From: Corynebacterium matruchotii
GTDB taxonomy: Bacteria; Actinomycetota; Actinomycetes; Mycobacteriales; Mycobacteriaceae
Assembly: GCF_011612265.2 (NCBI RefSeq)
Contig: NZ_CP050134.2
Span: forward strand, 1,798,001 to 1,862,000
DNA length: 64,000 nucleotides
Direction: 5' to 3'
The translations under genes were made by a program, and so were the position numbers. The notes under the pieces were generated by a model. The model had not been told where the DNA came from and did not search any database. It saw only the letters and a program-made list of their open reading frames with translations. Shown here one piece after another: positions 16,048-24,832 of this stretch (its first letter is position 1; the number at the start of each line of letters is the position of its first letter).

Positions 16048-16632
16048 ATGATACAGGTGAGACTCTTCCGTAAATACGTCACCCCCAAACCGGCATCCTG
16101 GCTTGTTATTGGGCTTGGCAACCCGGGAAACCAGTACGTTGCCACGAGGCATAATGTGGGCTACCGGGTGGTTGATCGGCTCCTTAAGGACACTCCCCTA
16201 CACCCGATAAAGGGTATCCCCGCGACCGCCGCGAACGTGGGCGACATGTTATTGGTGCGGTCCACCACCTACATGAACGACTCCGGGCGGGCCATCGCTC
16301 CCCTTGCCGACGCCTTCGCTATGGATCTCGACCACATTATCGTCATCCACGACGAGCTGGACTTGCCGCTCGGCACGGTGCGCATCAAACGGGGCGGCAA
16401 TGAAAACGGTCATAACGGCCTGAAATCCGCCACAGCGGAGCTGGGCTCCCGGGACTACATTCGGGTTCGGGTGGGGATTTCCCGGCCACCACAGGGCACA
16501 CCAGTGGTAGATTATGTGCTCTCGGCGCTACCGGAGGGGCCGGACACGGATGATGCTCTTGCCCGCGCCGCCCAGGCGGTAACGTTGATCACCACCAAGG
16601 GGGTCAGTGCAGCGCAGAATCAGATTCACTAA
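16048..16632 (+). CDS. pth: Peptidyl-tRNA hydrolase, second copy
   Basis: A second Pth-family enzyme, 194 aa and more canonical than the first: WLVIGLGNPGNQYVATRHNV with catalytic His35, RSTTYMNDSGRAI, VIHDELDLPLGTVRI, the RGGNENGHNGLKS loop and RVRVGISRPP. The N-terminus is about 15 residues longer than usual, so the exact start is uncertain; ATG 16048 has no clear Shine-Dalgarno and could be leaderless. I recall two pth genes close together in C. glutamicum as well, so this is probably a lineage trait. The SDR gene begins 10 bases after its stop. Confidence 0.93.
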   Translation: MIQVRLFRKYVTPKPASWLVIGLGNPGNQYVATRHNVGYRVVDRLLKDTPLHPIKGIPATAANVGDMLLVRSTTYMNDSGRAIAPLADAFAMDLDHIIVIHDELDLPLGTVRIKRGGNENGHNGLKSATAELGSRDYIRVRVGISRPPQGTPVVDYVLSALPEGPDTDDALARAAQAVTLITTKGVSAAQNQIH

Positions 16633-16642
16633 GCTCAAATCC

Positions 16643-17479
16643 ATGAGAACAATCGTGATCACCGGTGCGTCGTCCGGGATTGGTGCGCAGGCCGCCCGCC
16701 ATCTCGCCCACAGCCATCCCGAAGACCGACTCATCCTGATCGGCCGCAACCCAGACCGCACCAAACGAGTCGCCGCCGAGGTGGGCGCCGACTATTTTTT
16801 TGCCGACTATTCCCGCCTGGCAGATGTGCGTCGGCTGGCCGTGAAACTTCGTGACACCACCGACCGCATCGACGTGCTGGCCAATAATGCCGGCGGCCTC
16901 TTCAACGGCCCCAGCCTCACCCAGGATGGGTTCGAACTCACCTTCCAAACCAACCATTTGGCCCCCATGTTGCTCACCCATGAGCTGCTCCCCATGCTGC
17001 AACAGTCCCGGGCCACCGTTGTTGCCACCGCCTCCATGGCGAACCTCATGGCCCGCCCGGATCTCACCGATTTAAACGGCCTGCGGGAGTTCCACGCATT
17101 CCGCAACTATGCCAACAGTAAGCTCGCCAATATCCTGTTTACCCAGGAGTTATTCGCGCGATTCCCCGAACTGAACCCGGTAGCGTTCCATCCCGGTGTG
17201 GTGCACACCAATTTCAGCCTCGACACGAGGTCCCTGGCGAAATACCTGTATAAAATCCCACTCGCCCGGTTCTACACCATCGACGACACCGAGGGTGGTA
17301 AACACCTCACCTACTTCATCACCGGCACCCCCGGCATCATGTGGGAGCCCGGTCACTACTATGACGGGCCCAGCCGCACCCCGGGTCGCATCAATAAGCA
17401 CGCCACCGCGCCCGGTTTCGCCGCCCGACACTTCGACCTGTCGAGCGACATGCTGGGCATCGACTGGCAGAAAAACTAG
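16643..17479 (+). CDS. Short-chain dehydrogenase/reductase (WW-oxidoreductase/retinol-dehydrogenase-like)
   Basis: An NADP(H)-type SDR of 278 aa with unknown substrate. TIVITGASSGIGAQAARHLA is the nucleotide-binding motif; LANNAGG, Ser in TASMAN, and NYANSKLANI (YxxxK) complete the active site. The sequence GFELTFQTNHLAPMLLTHEL resembles retinol-dehydrogenase-like members. ATG 16643 was chosen because the frame upstream of it runs into pth. It follows pth by 10 bases and is probably co-transcribed. Its TAG stop shares the palindrome CTAG (17476-17479) with the stop of the convergent PAS gene. Confidence 0.9.
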   Translation: MRTIVITGASSGIGAQAARHLAHSHPEDRLILIGRNPDRTKRVAAEVGADYFFADYSRLADVRRLAVKLRDTTDRIDVLANNAGGLFNGPSLTQDGFELTFQTNHLAPMLLTHELLPMLQQSRATVVATASMANLMARPDLTDLNGLREFHAFRNYANSKLANILFTQELFARFPELNPVAFHPGVVHTNFSLDTRSLAKYLYKIPLARFYTIDDTEGGKHLTYFITGTPGIMWEPGHYYDGPSRTPGRINKHATAPGFAARHFDLSSDMLGIDWQKN

Positions 17480-19548
17480 TGCGTATCCTGGTACTGCTTG
17501 GCCGCCAGGTCAATGTGCAGCACCAGGTCCCGTACTCGGGAAATGTCGTGGACGACACCACTGTCGAGCCGCTGCACTAGCGACGCCAGCTCGCTAATAG
17601 CCGTGGCGGCGCCATCGGCGGAATTGCTCACCGTGTGCACCAACTCTTCCGTAGCCGAGGTGAACGCCCGGGACCGGGTTTCCCGTGCCCAGTCCACAAT
17701 CAGGGAATACGGCACCTCCATGATGGATTTCACCGACCGGATGCGGTTACTCACCCGGTTCTTCACCCGGTTGTACTCAAACGCCTGATCGTCGAGCTCC
17801 CGCAGCGTCTGCCGCAGGGCGGAACACAGATCCCGAATCGCCGGGGCCGAATGCGTTGACATCGGGGTGTCGATAAGCTCCGCCGCAAACATTGCCACCA
17901 TCGTCGTGTGCAACCGCGCCAACGCCACATGGAACCGAGTCTTCGAACCCGCATTCGCCAGCTTGGGCAGCAGCTCCCGCAGCTCCTCCAGGTAGTCGTT
18001 GGCCAGGCTGTGCATGTTCATCCACACCCGCAGCGGGATGAGCAGCACCTCCCGCTCCGGACCGGTCACATCCAACGTGTTCATCCGGCCCGACACCGAC
18101 ACAGCCGCCTGGATTTCCTCATGCAGTCGCTGGTCGGTCATGGCCAGGGAGGAAATCAAATCCACGATCGTGTCCTGCTCCCGCATCCACGCATTCAACT
18201 CGTTATAGGTCGCATGCGTTGCCCGCAGAATATCGTCCAGCAACCCGGTAGCGTTCGGCCGCTGCGGCAACCCGGAGCTCCGGGCCTCCCGGGCCGCCAC
18301 CTCATCGGGCAGCTGAGACCATTGCAAATGCTCATAGTCCTCGATACCTAACTGGTTGAGCAGTTCCGTCAAATGCTCCGCACCCTGGCTGGCCGCCGTC
18401 CGACGGTTATAGCCGCTGTCCTTGAGCTGCTTCTCGTAATCCGACAAGGTGGTGTAAATCCCCTGCGCTAAGGCCCAGTTTTCGTCTACCGACGGGGTGA
18501 TCCGCACCGACAGGTAGCCGCCGTTCTCCAGCTTCGTCACCGTCGCATACACATCATAAAACCCACCGTCGGCGGTCGCGTTGCGCATATACCCGGCAAA
18601 CGGAATCCCTTGCTCCAGGGCCGACCACATGGTGTGGAATAGTGCGCCCGGAATGTCCGGGTGGCGAATAATATTATGCGGCGCCCCAATGAGTTCGGCG
18701 CGGCTATAGTGCGACAAGTCGACGAACACATTATTGGCCTCTTGGATCACGCCACGGGCATCCGTGGTGGAGAAAAACACCTCGTCGGGCTGCACCTTCC
18801 GGCGCGGCGCCACCCACGGCATGCCGCTATCATCAATGTGGGCGTTTGTGGGTGGGGTGGGCTCGTAGTCAATAGTAACCGGGGCATCCACCGGCACCAT
18901 CGCGGTATTTGCCATGGCCGGCACCTGCGGCTGCGCTGGCTGAGCTGCTGGTTGGGCCGCCCCCTTGCGAGCGGCAAGCTTCGCGGCGAGGAAATCCACC
19001 AACTCCGGGTCGGCGCTTTGCAGATCGGAGGCCAAAAGGTCACGGATGGCGGAAACTAGCTCATCGTTTTGTGCGGAGCTTTGGCTGGCAGAAGCGAAAT
19101 AATCGTTCTCATAGTTGGCTTTTGACAATTTTTTCAACCCTGTAATCACGTGGGACGGTGGTTGAGCCACGTTAAAGTTGAAAACTGGCTCACCTTTGGC
19201 AAACACTTCAAAAAACTCACCATTGCCCAAAATGCCGTAGTCGGCGCCCAGGGCATGGATGGCACGAACAAGCTGATCGCGCCGCATGGAACTCAAGGAA
19301 TGCTGGATGGATTCACACAGCACTAATATTCGAAAATCACTGCCATCAACGATGGCGAAGTCGACGGATTCCCCATTACCGACAGGATATTCCGGCCGAA
19401 CCTCCCGGGGGTCAGAAACGTCGTAACCAAGAACATTATTGACAAAAGGCATGAGGAACGTGGTCTTAGTTGCCACTGTGGAGTCGATGAACGGTTTCAG
19501 TTCCCGAACTTTTTCAGCCTGTTTCGATAACGCTTGTTCGATCGCCAT
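17476..19548 (-). CDS. HsdR-N-like domain fused to a PAS sensor and a long helical C-terminus, 690 aa
   Basis: An unusual multidomain protein. Residues about 1-130 match the HsdR N-terminal (HSDR_N_2) type of PD-(D/E)XK nuclease fold: FLMPFVNNVLGYDV, PREVRPEYPVG, VDFAIVDGS (Asp63) and ILVLCESIQ (Glu79). The Lys normally two residues after that Glu is Ile81, so nuclease activity is doubtful. After an Ala/Pro/Gln-rich linker (about 195-250), a PAS domain spans about 255-353 and resembles the aerotaxis type (YSRAELIGAPHNIIRHPDIP and GYMRNATADGGFYDVYATV). Residues 360-690 are helical and coiled-coil-like with no kinase, GGDEF or clear MCP hairpin motif. There is no signal or membrane segment. Its role is unknown. 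Confidence 0.85.
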   Translation of the reverse strand: MAIEQALSKQAEKVRELKPFIDSTVATKTTFLMPFVNNVLGYDVSDPREVRPEYPVGNGESVDFAIVDGSDFRILVLCESIQHSLSSMRRDQLVRAIHALGADYGILGNGEFFEVFAKGEPVFNFNVAQPPSHVITGLKKLSKANYENDYFASASQSSAQNDELVSAIRDLLASDLQSADPELVDFLAAKLAARKGAAQPAAQPAQPQVPAMANTAMVPVDAPVTIDYEPTPPTNAHIDDSGMPWVAPRRKVQPDEVFFSTTDARGVIQEANNVFVDLSHYSRAELIGAPHNIIRHPDIPGALFHTMWSALEQGIPFAGYMRNATADGGFYDVYATVTKLENGGYLSVRITPSVDENWALAQGIYTTLSDYEKQLKDSGYNRRTAASQGAEHLTELLNQLGIEDYEHLQWSQLPDEVAAREARSSGLPQRPNATGLLDDILRATHATYNELNAWMREQDTIVDLISSLAMTDQRLHEEIQAAVSVSGRMNTLDVTGPEREVLLIPLRVWMNMHSLANDYLEELRELLPKLANAGSKTRFHVALARLHTTMVAMFAAELIDTPMSTHSAPAIRDLCSALRQTLRELDDQAFEYNRVKNRVSNRIRSVKSIMEVPYSLIVDWARETRSRAFTSATEELVHTVSNSADGAATAISELASLVQRLDSGVVHDISRVRDLVLHIDLAAKQYQDTH

Positions 19549-19988
19549 TTTGAAATCCTTCTGCTCTTTAGATCTTGTAATGGTACCTTTTATTTTCCTT
19601 AAAAGGTAGTACGGAAGGGTGAGACACGGTGGGACACAACCTTACAATGGAAAATCTAATTTAACACCCATGTTTATCTAAGAGTAGCTTATTACAGTCG
19701 GTGGTAGTCATGTCAATATTGGCCACCCCTACAACACACCCAGACCCGTGTTACGCTCCCGATGACTTGTAGCAAAACCCAAAAAATAATTATCACTAAA
19801 ACTCAAAAATGCCGTGGAAGATTCCTCACCAAAAATACCCAAACATAAAACAATTATAGCCTAAAATTAGATTCTTTTAATATTTTTCTGGCGATTCTTG
19901 GATTTTTTACCTGGGATTATCCCGGGATAGCCCATGGGTTTCCATTAGCAAGCTATAAGGATAACCACATGAGCTAAGGTTTTATGGA
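19549..19988. other. Divergent intergenic region between the PAS fusion gene and prfC
   Basis: This 440-base AT-rich region has no reading frame. It must hold both promoters. TATAAG near 19953 is a possible prfC -10. A small hairpin, CCTGGGA / TCCCGGG around TTA (19910-19926), lies upstream of it and has no T tract, so it is unlikely to be a terminator. Confidence 0.5.
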
Positions 19989-21632
19989 ATGTCAACTCCC
20001 ACAGCGAAAGGAAATCAGAAAGCAATAATGTCCACACTCACCGAAGCGCATCGCCGCCGCACCTTCGCGGTCATCGCCCACCCCGACGCCGGCAAATCCA
20101 CGCTCACGGAAGCACTAGCCCTACACGCCCACGTCATTTCCGAGGCCGGGGCGGTACACGGCAAGGCCGGCCGAAAGGCCACGGTATCCGACTGGATGGA
20201 AATGGAAAAAGACCGGGGTATTTCCATCGCATCATCGGCGCTGCAATTCGAATACGCACCCACCGGCCACACCGGGGAACCCTACACGATTAACTTGGTG
20301 GATACGCCAGGCCACGCCGACTTCTCCGAAGACACCTACCGGGTACTCACCGCGGTGGACGCCGCAGTCATGCTCATTGACGCCGCCAAAGGTTTGGAAC
20401 CGCAAACCCTCAAACTCTTTCGGGTCTGCAAAGCCCGCGGACTACCAATCGTCACTGTGATTAATAAATGGGACCGCCCAGGACGCACACCATTAGAGCT
20501 GGTAGACGAGATCGTTTCCGAAATCGGGCTGCAACCTACCCCCCTCTACTGGCCGGTAGGGGCGGCAGGTGACTTCCGGGGGCTCGCCCGCATCACCGAC
20601 GATGGTTCAGCAGAGGAATATATCCACTTCATGCGCACCGCCGGAGGCTCCACCATCGCCCCCGAAGAACACTACGACCCCACCGCGGCGGCGGACCGGG
20701 AAGGCGAAGCATGGGACACCGCGGCGGAAGAAGTCGAACTCCTTGCCGCCGACGGTGCCGTGCATGACCAAGAACTCTTCCTCAACTGCATCACCTCCCC
20801 GGTGATCTTCGCCTCGGCAATGCTGAACTTTGGGGTGCACCAAATCCTCGACGCCCTCTGCGAACTCGCACCCCAGCCGGCGGGTCGGGCCACGGTAGAC
20901 GGCGCGTTTCGGGAGGTCGAATCGGATTTCTCCGGGGTGGTGTTCAAGGTGCAGGCAGGCATGGACAAAAACCACCGCGATTCCCTGGCGTTTATGCGCA
21001 TCGTCTCCGGCGAATTCGACCGCGGTATGCAGGTCACACACGCCCAATCCGGCCGGAGCTTTTCGACGAAATACGCCCTGACGGTCTTCGGCCGCACCCG
21101 ATCCACCGTGGAAACCGCCTACCCGGGCGATATTGTGGGCCTCGTCAATGCCGGATCCTTAGCGCCGGGGGACACGATCTACACCGGGAAAAAGATCCAA
21201 TTCCCCCCAATGCCCCAATTCGCCCCCGAACATTTCCGCACGCTTCGGGCCAAGAGCCTGGGCAAATATAAGCAGTTCCGCAAGGCCCTCGATCAATTGG
21301 CTGCCGAGGGAGTGGTGCAAATCCTGCGGAACGACGCCCGGGGCGACGCCGCACCGGTAATGGCGGCGGTGGGGCCAATGCAGTTCGAAGTGATGATGGC
21401 CCGCATGGAAAACGAATACAACGTGGAAACCGTGGCCGAACCTATCCCCTATTCGGTGGCCCGCCGCACCACGTCACAAAGCGCCCCGGAATTAGCGAAA
21501 CAGCGAGGCGTGGAAATCTTTACTCGCGCAACGGATGGCGAACTCATCGCACTGTTTGGCGATAAGTGGAAATTGGCGTTTATCGAACGAGAGCACCCGG
21601 AATTCGAGCTCTTCCCCATGGTGGCTGATTAA
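19989..21632 (+). CDS. prfC: Peptide chain release factor 3
   Basis: A translational GTPase that recycles RF1/RF2 after termination. The G1 motif is AVIAHPDAGKSTLTEALALH. Switch regions follow with EKDRGISIASS and NLVDTPGHADFSEDTYR, then NKWD in VTVINKWDRPGR. The C-terminal half carries the RF3-specific domains (FGVHQILDALCELAPQP, ARGDAAPVMAAVGPMQFEVM). The start could be ATG 19989 (547 aa, AAGG nine bases upstream) or ATG 20028 (534 aa), where the protein begins MSTLTEAHRRRTFAV like many homologues. Its TAA shares the TTAA palindrome at 21629-21632 with the stop of the convergent CAP-like gene. Confidence 0.95.
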   Translation: MSTPTAKGNQKAIMSTLTEAHRRRTFAVIAHPDAGKSTLTEALALHAHVISEAGAVHGKAGRKATVSDWMEMEKDRGISIASSALQFEYAPTGHTGEPYTINLVDTPGHADFSEDTYRVLTAVDAAVMLIDAAKGLEPQTLKLFRVCKARGLPIVTVINKWDRPGRTPLELVDEIVSEIGLQPTPLYWPVGAAGDFRGLARITDDGSAEEYIHFMRTAGGSTIAPEEHYDPTAAADREGEAWDTAAEEVELLAADGAVHDQELFLNCITSPVIFASAMLNFGVHQILDALCELAPQPAGRATVDGAFREVESDFSGVVFKVQAGMDKNHRDSLAFMRIVSGEFDRGMQVTHAQSGRSFSTKYALTVFGRTRSTVETAYPGDIVGLVNAGSLAPGDTIYTGKKIQFPPMPQFAPEHFRTLRAKSLGKYKQFRKALDQLAAEGVVQILRNDARGDAAPVMAAVGPMQFEVMMARMENEYNVETVAEPIPYSVARRTTSQSAPELAKQRGVEIFTRATDGELIALFGDKWKLAFIEREHPEFELFPMVAD

Positions 21633-22141
21633 TTCAGGAAGTATTCCACCAAAAAAATCGTGCTGTGCTTCGTGGCGGTGGCCACCCCGAAGGGGCGACC
21701 ATCGGGGGAATAGTTGGCAGTTCCCCCCAACCATTTGATGTGTTCCTCCGCGCCGGCAAGGTCAAACCGGTAGATATTTCCGGTGCCCTCATCCAAGTGG
21801 TTATTACCTTTACCCGAACCCCCATAGAATTCCACCTTGCCGTCGGCGGCCTGATCCGCCCACTCGCGGGCGATCTTGGTGGCTTTGGGATCTAAGTGGT
21901 GGCCGGATTGGGTCAGATGCTTTTCGGTTGCCTGTTTGAGCCTGCCCCGAATATCGGCATTATGGGTGGATTGGAAACGCTCCGGCACTAAAACACCATA
22001 ACGGTTCGCCAGTGACACCACCTCGTTAGGCAGGACAAATTGCGCGGATGGCCTCGCTTGATCGGCGAAAGCAGTGCTGGCTTCCGTCAACATCATAAGA
22101 GGTATCGAAATTGCAGCTACGGCTAGGAAACGGCGTTTCAT
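21629..22141 (-). CDS. Secreted CAP/SCP-like protein
   Basis: A 170-aa exported protein. The signal peptide MKRRFLAVAAISIPLMML runs on to an AFA|DQ cleavage site around residue 28. The mature part carries features of the CAP (SCP/PR1) fold: REWADQAADGK, a GTGNIYRF segment in place of the usual GENI, AEEHIKWLGG, and FGVATATKHSTIFLVEYF at the end. There are no cysteines in the mature part. ATG 22141 is preferred over an upstream start because it begins the signal sequence. The CAP assignment is moderate; the biochemical role is unknown. Confidence 0.65.
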   Translation of the reverse strand: MKRRFLAVAAISIPLMMLTEASTAFADQARPSAQFVLPNEVVSLANRYGVLVPERFQSTHNADIRGRLKQATEKHLTQSGHHLDPKATKIAREWADQAADGKVEFYGGSGKGNNHLDEGTGNIYRFDLAGAEEHIKWLGGTANYSPDGRPFGVATATKHSTIFLVEYFLN

Positions 22142-22231
22142 GAATCTAACTTTGTCACACATAACGCTATCGTCACCAATCTGAAAAACAAAATTTATAA
22201 GATTGTTATATTACGAGGTAGGAATAACAAA

Positions 22232-22266
22232 ATCGCTACCCCATTGGGGTATTCGGGGGTAGCGAT
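22232..22266 (-). terminator. Rho-independent terminator of the 229-aa membrane protein gene
   Basis: A perfect 11-bp stem ATCGCTACCCC (22232-22242) / GGGGTAGCGAT (22256-22266) lies downstream of the leftward gene ending at 22348. On the minus strand it is followed by TTTTGTTATT. Confidence 0.8.
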
Positions 22267-22347
22267 ATAGCTATTTTTAATGTGAATTTGGCAACACTTT
22301 CTAATAGGGCCGCTAAAACCACTGGTCACAACGTCGTAAAGCGATTT

Positions 22348-23037
22348 TTACACATGCATAATTCCTATCACAATAAGGACCACGGCGACAAGATAGCCAC
22401 CGACCGCATTTGCCTGTTCCTTATGCGCCCGCAGCCAAGCAAAAAACCGGCCCGCCAGACTCTCTGGATATAACCGGACAGCGCCCACCAAGAGCGCGCT
22501 CAACACCGGCAACGAGAGCGCCAGGCTTGCATACGCCACCATGCCCACGTACCGAATCATGACGGAAAACCCGCCGGCGCTCAACACCGCAATGCCCGCA
22601 TAAAACGGCACCGACGTCGCCGACTGCACCACTCCCAACACCAACCCGGTGGCAAACGTCTTGAACGAAGGATATTGCAGCGACGGCAAAATCTTCGCCA
22701 TCATTTTCGATGTGTCCCCACCGCGCCACGTCAGGATCGCACTCAATACGCCCACCGCAATCAAAATAATGCCGAATATCGACGATTCCACCAGCCGCTT
22801 AATCGGAGCGCCAATGCCGTCAAACACCAGCATGCACACCAGCGCGTAAAGAAAAACCCCCAACCAGTCGCCAGCGATCAAGAGGGTAGCAATGCGGTTA
22901 TAACGCGACCTGGGCGGCAGAAGCACGCCGATAACCACCAACACCCCAATGAGTAACACATTGATGGCATCGGTCAATGCGTATGTAACAGCAAGCAGCA
23001 TGCGGGCCACAAATCCTTCTACTTCGGAATCAAACAC
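22348..23037 (-). CDS. Integral membrane protein, GAP/LysE-like
   Basis: A 229-aa polytopic membrane protein with about six transmembrane helices. Examples are TDAINVLLIGVLVVIGVLL, LGVFLYALVCMLVFDGIG, FGIILIAVGVLSAIL, and the C-terminal AVGGYLVAVVLIVIGIMHV. The internal duplication-like layout with a polar middle loop resembles GAP-family (Sap/LysE-clan) exporters found in mycolic-acid bacteria. That family call rests on overall pattern only. It is transcribed alone, diverges from gapB, and has its own terminator at 22232-22266. The substrate is unknown. Confidence 0.6.
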   Translation of the reverse strand: MFDSEVEGFVARMLLAVTYALTDAINVLLIGVLVVIGVLLPPRSRYNRIATLLIAGDWLGVFLYALVCMLVFDGIGAPIKRLVESSIFGIILIAVGVLSAILTWRGGDTSKMMAKILPSLQYPSFKTFATGLVLGVVQSATSVPFYAGIAVLSAGGFSVMIRYVGMVAYASLALSLPVLSALLVGAVRLYPESLAGRFFAWLRAHKEQANAVGGYLVAVVLIVIGIMHV

Positions 23038-23204
23038 ATCTAGTCTAAACCTCGATTGTAAGCCCCCCTGAAATAGGGTAAACTTTCCTTAATTTCCAAC
23101 ATAGATAGCCTTGACTGAATTAGTATCTTGGGGGTGTGGATCGCCCCAAAAAGTCGCCTCACACCCTATCTGCCCGTACTTTTGCTCTAAGGACACACCC
23201 AGCC

Positions 23205-24683
23205 ATGGCTCCAGATTGGAATACTAAACTCACCTCCGCGCAGGAAATGCTCCCCCTGCTCTACAACCTGCATCACAATAACAACATCATTACCTCGATC
23301 TTTGGCCGGATCCTCATGGGTGTCACCGATATCGACATCGTCAAAGCCCACCGCTATAGTCGACTCGCCACTGACACCGAGCTCACCCCCGCACAGACCC
23401 TCCCCATCGTCCAGGCACTGGCCACCCTCAACCCCACCTCCGCATCCATCGACATCGGCACCCTGGCGGTCCGCTACGCGGAACATCACAGCGACAACCA
23501 TGGCGAGCCCGAGGATCTTGTGGCATTCCTCCGCACCGAACTCGCGGAGGTTCTCCCCGCCGATGACGCAGGCGACCACGAAAACCCGGTATCGGCCACC
23601 CCACCCCGGGACATTGTGCTCTACGGTTTCGGCCGCATCGGTAGGCTTTTGGCCCGCATTCTCATTTCCCGCGAGGCCGCCTTCGGTTCGGTCAAGCTGC
23701 GGGCCGTTGTGGTGCGGAAAAACGGCGACAACGACCTGCAAAAGCGCGCCTCATTGCTGCGCCGGGACTCCGTGCACGGCGCCTTTAACGGCACTATCAC
23801 CGTCGATGAGGAACACAACGTCATTTGGGCCAACGGCACCAAAATCCAAATCATTTACTCCAACGACCCGGCCAGCGTCGACTACACCAACTATGGCATC
23901 ACCGACGCCATCGTGGTCGACAACACCGGTCGGTGGCGGGACGAGGCCGGGTTGCAGCAGCATCTCAAGGCCACGGGGTGTTCCCGTGTCGTGCTCACCG
24001 CGCCCGGCAAGGGTGACCTCAAAAACGTGGTCTATGGCATCAATCACACCGACATCACCCCTGACGATGCCATTGTCACCGCCGCATCCTGCACCACCAA
24101 TGCCATCACCCCAGTGCTCAAAGTTATCAATGACCACTATGGCATCCAGGGTGGACACGTGGAAACTGTGCATTCGTTCACCAATGACCAGAACTTGATT
24201 GATAATTTCCATCGGGGCTCCCGCCGGGGTCGCGCCGCCGGTTTAAACATGGTGCTCACCGAAACCGGGGCTGCTAAGGCGGTCGCCAAGGCCCTGCCGG
24301 AGCTCGCCGGAAAGCTCACCGGCAACGCCATTCGGGTGCCCACGCCCGACGTGTCCATGGCGGTCCTGAACCTCACGCTCGACAAGGAAGTCACCCGCGA
24401 GGAGGTCAACGATCTCATGGATCGGGTGGCCCTGTATTCGGATCTCCGGCAACAAATTGCCTATATTCATTCGCCGGAGGTTGTCTCTACCGACTTCGTG
24501 GGCACCACGCACGCTGGGATTATCGACGGTTTGGCCACCATCGCCAATGGCAACCATCTCGTGCTCTATGTGTGGTACGACAATGAATTCGGCTATTCCA
24601 ATCAGGTCATCCGAATCGTAGAGGAATTGGCGCAAGCCCGCCCCTTGGTCCTGCCCCGACGCATCAATCAAGCGGAACTTTAA
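23205..24683 (+). CDS. gapB: Glyceraldehyde-3-phosphate dehydrogenase, long gluconeogenic type
   Basis: Catalyses the interconversion of glyceraldehyde-3-P and 1,3-bisphosphoglycerate; the corynebacterial GapB type is associated with gluconeogenesis and NADP use. The 492-aa length is typical of this type. About 135 extra N-terminal residues precede the Rossmann motif YGFGRIGRLLARIL. Catalytic Cys is in AASCTTNAITPVLK (about 296) and its His partner in VETVHSFTND (about 323). ATG 23205 was chosen: AAGGA lies about 10 bases upstream, and it follows a short non-conserved in-frame stretch. Divergent from the membrane-protein gene; putA follows 149 bases later with its own promoter. Confidence 0.93.
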   Translation: MAPDWNTKLTSAQEMLPLLYNLHHNNNIITSIFGRILMGVTDIDIVKAHRYSRLATDTELTPAQTLPIVQALATLNPTSASIDIGTLAVRYAEHHSDNHGEPEDLVAFLRTELAEVLPADDAGDHENPVSATPPRDIVLYGFGRIGRLLARILISREAAFGSVKLRAVVVRKNGDNDLQKRASLLRRDSVHGAFNGTITVDEEHNVIWANGTKIQIIYSNDPASVDYTNYGITDAIVVDNTGRWRDEAGLQQHLKATGCSRVVLTAPGKGDLKNVVYGINHTDITPDDAIVTAASCTTNAITPVLKVINDHYGIQGGHVETVHSFTNDQNLIDNFHRGSRRGRAAGLNMVLTETGAAKAVAKALPELAGKLTGNAIRVPTPDVSMAVLNLTLDKEVTREEVNDLMDRVALYSDLRQQIAYIHSPEVVSTDFVGTTHAGIIDGLATIANGNHLVLYVWYDNEFGYSNQVIRIVEELAQARPLVLPRRINQAEL

Positions 24684-24725
24684 CGAACTTCGACTGACCC
24701 CTTTCGGCGACAGTCGATTCCCTCT

Positions 24726-24731
24726 TATAAT
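24726..24731 (+). promoter_or_regulatory. Perfect -10 element upstream of putA
   Basis: TATAAT at 24726-24731 sits about 100 bases before the putA start, inside the 149-base gap after gapB. The -35 region is weak, as expected for a regulated promoter. The leader of about 95 bases is long. Confidence 0.5.
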
Positions 24732-24832
24732 CCTTAATTGTTGTGGTTTTACTGCCCCCTAAACGGGGCAGTCCCGCCCCCACAGCCTTCCCCACAAGTA
24801 AATATTCCCATTCCTTATTAATTGGAGTTTTC

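Noticed and set aside
19910..19926. Hairpin upstream of prfC as a terminator
   Set aside because: The 7-bp stem has no T tract on either side.
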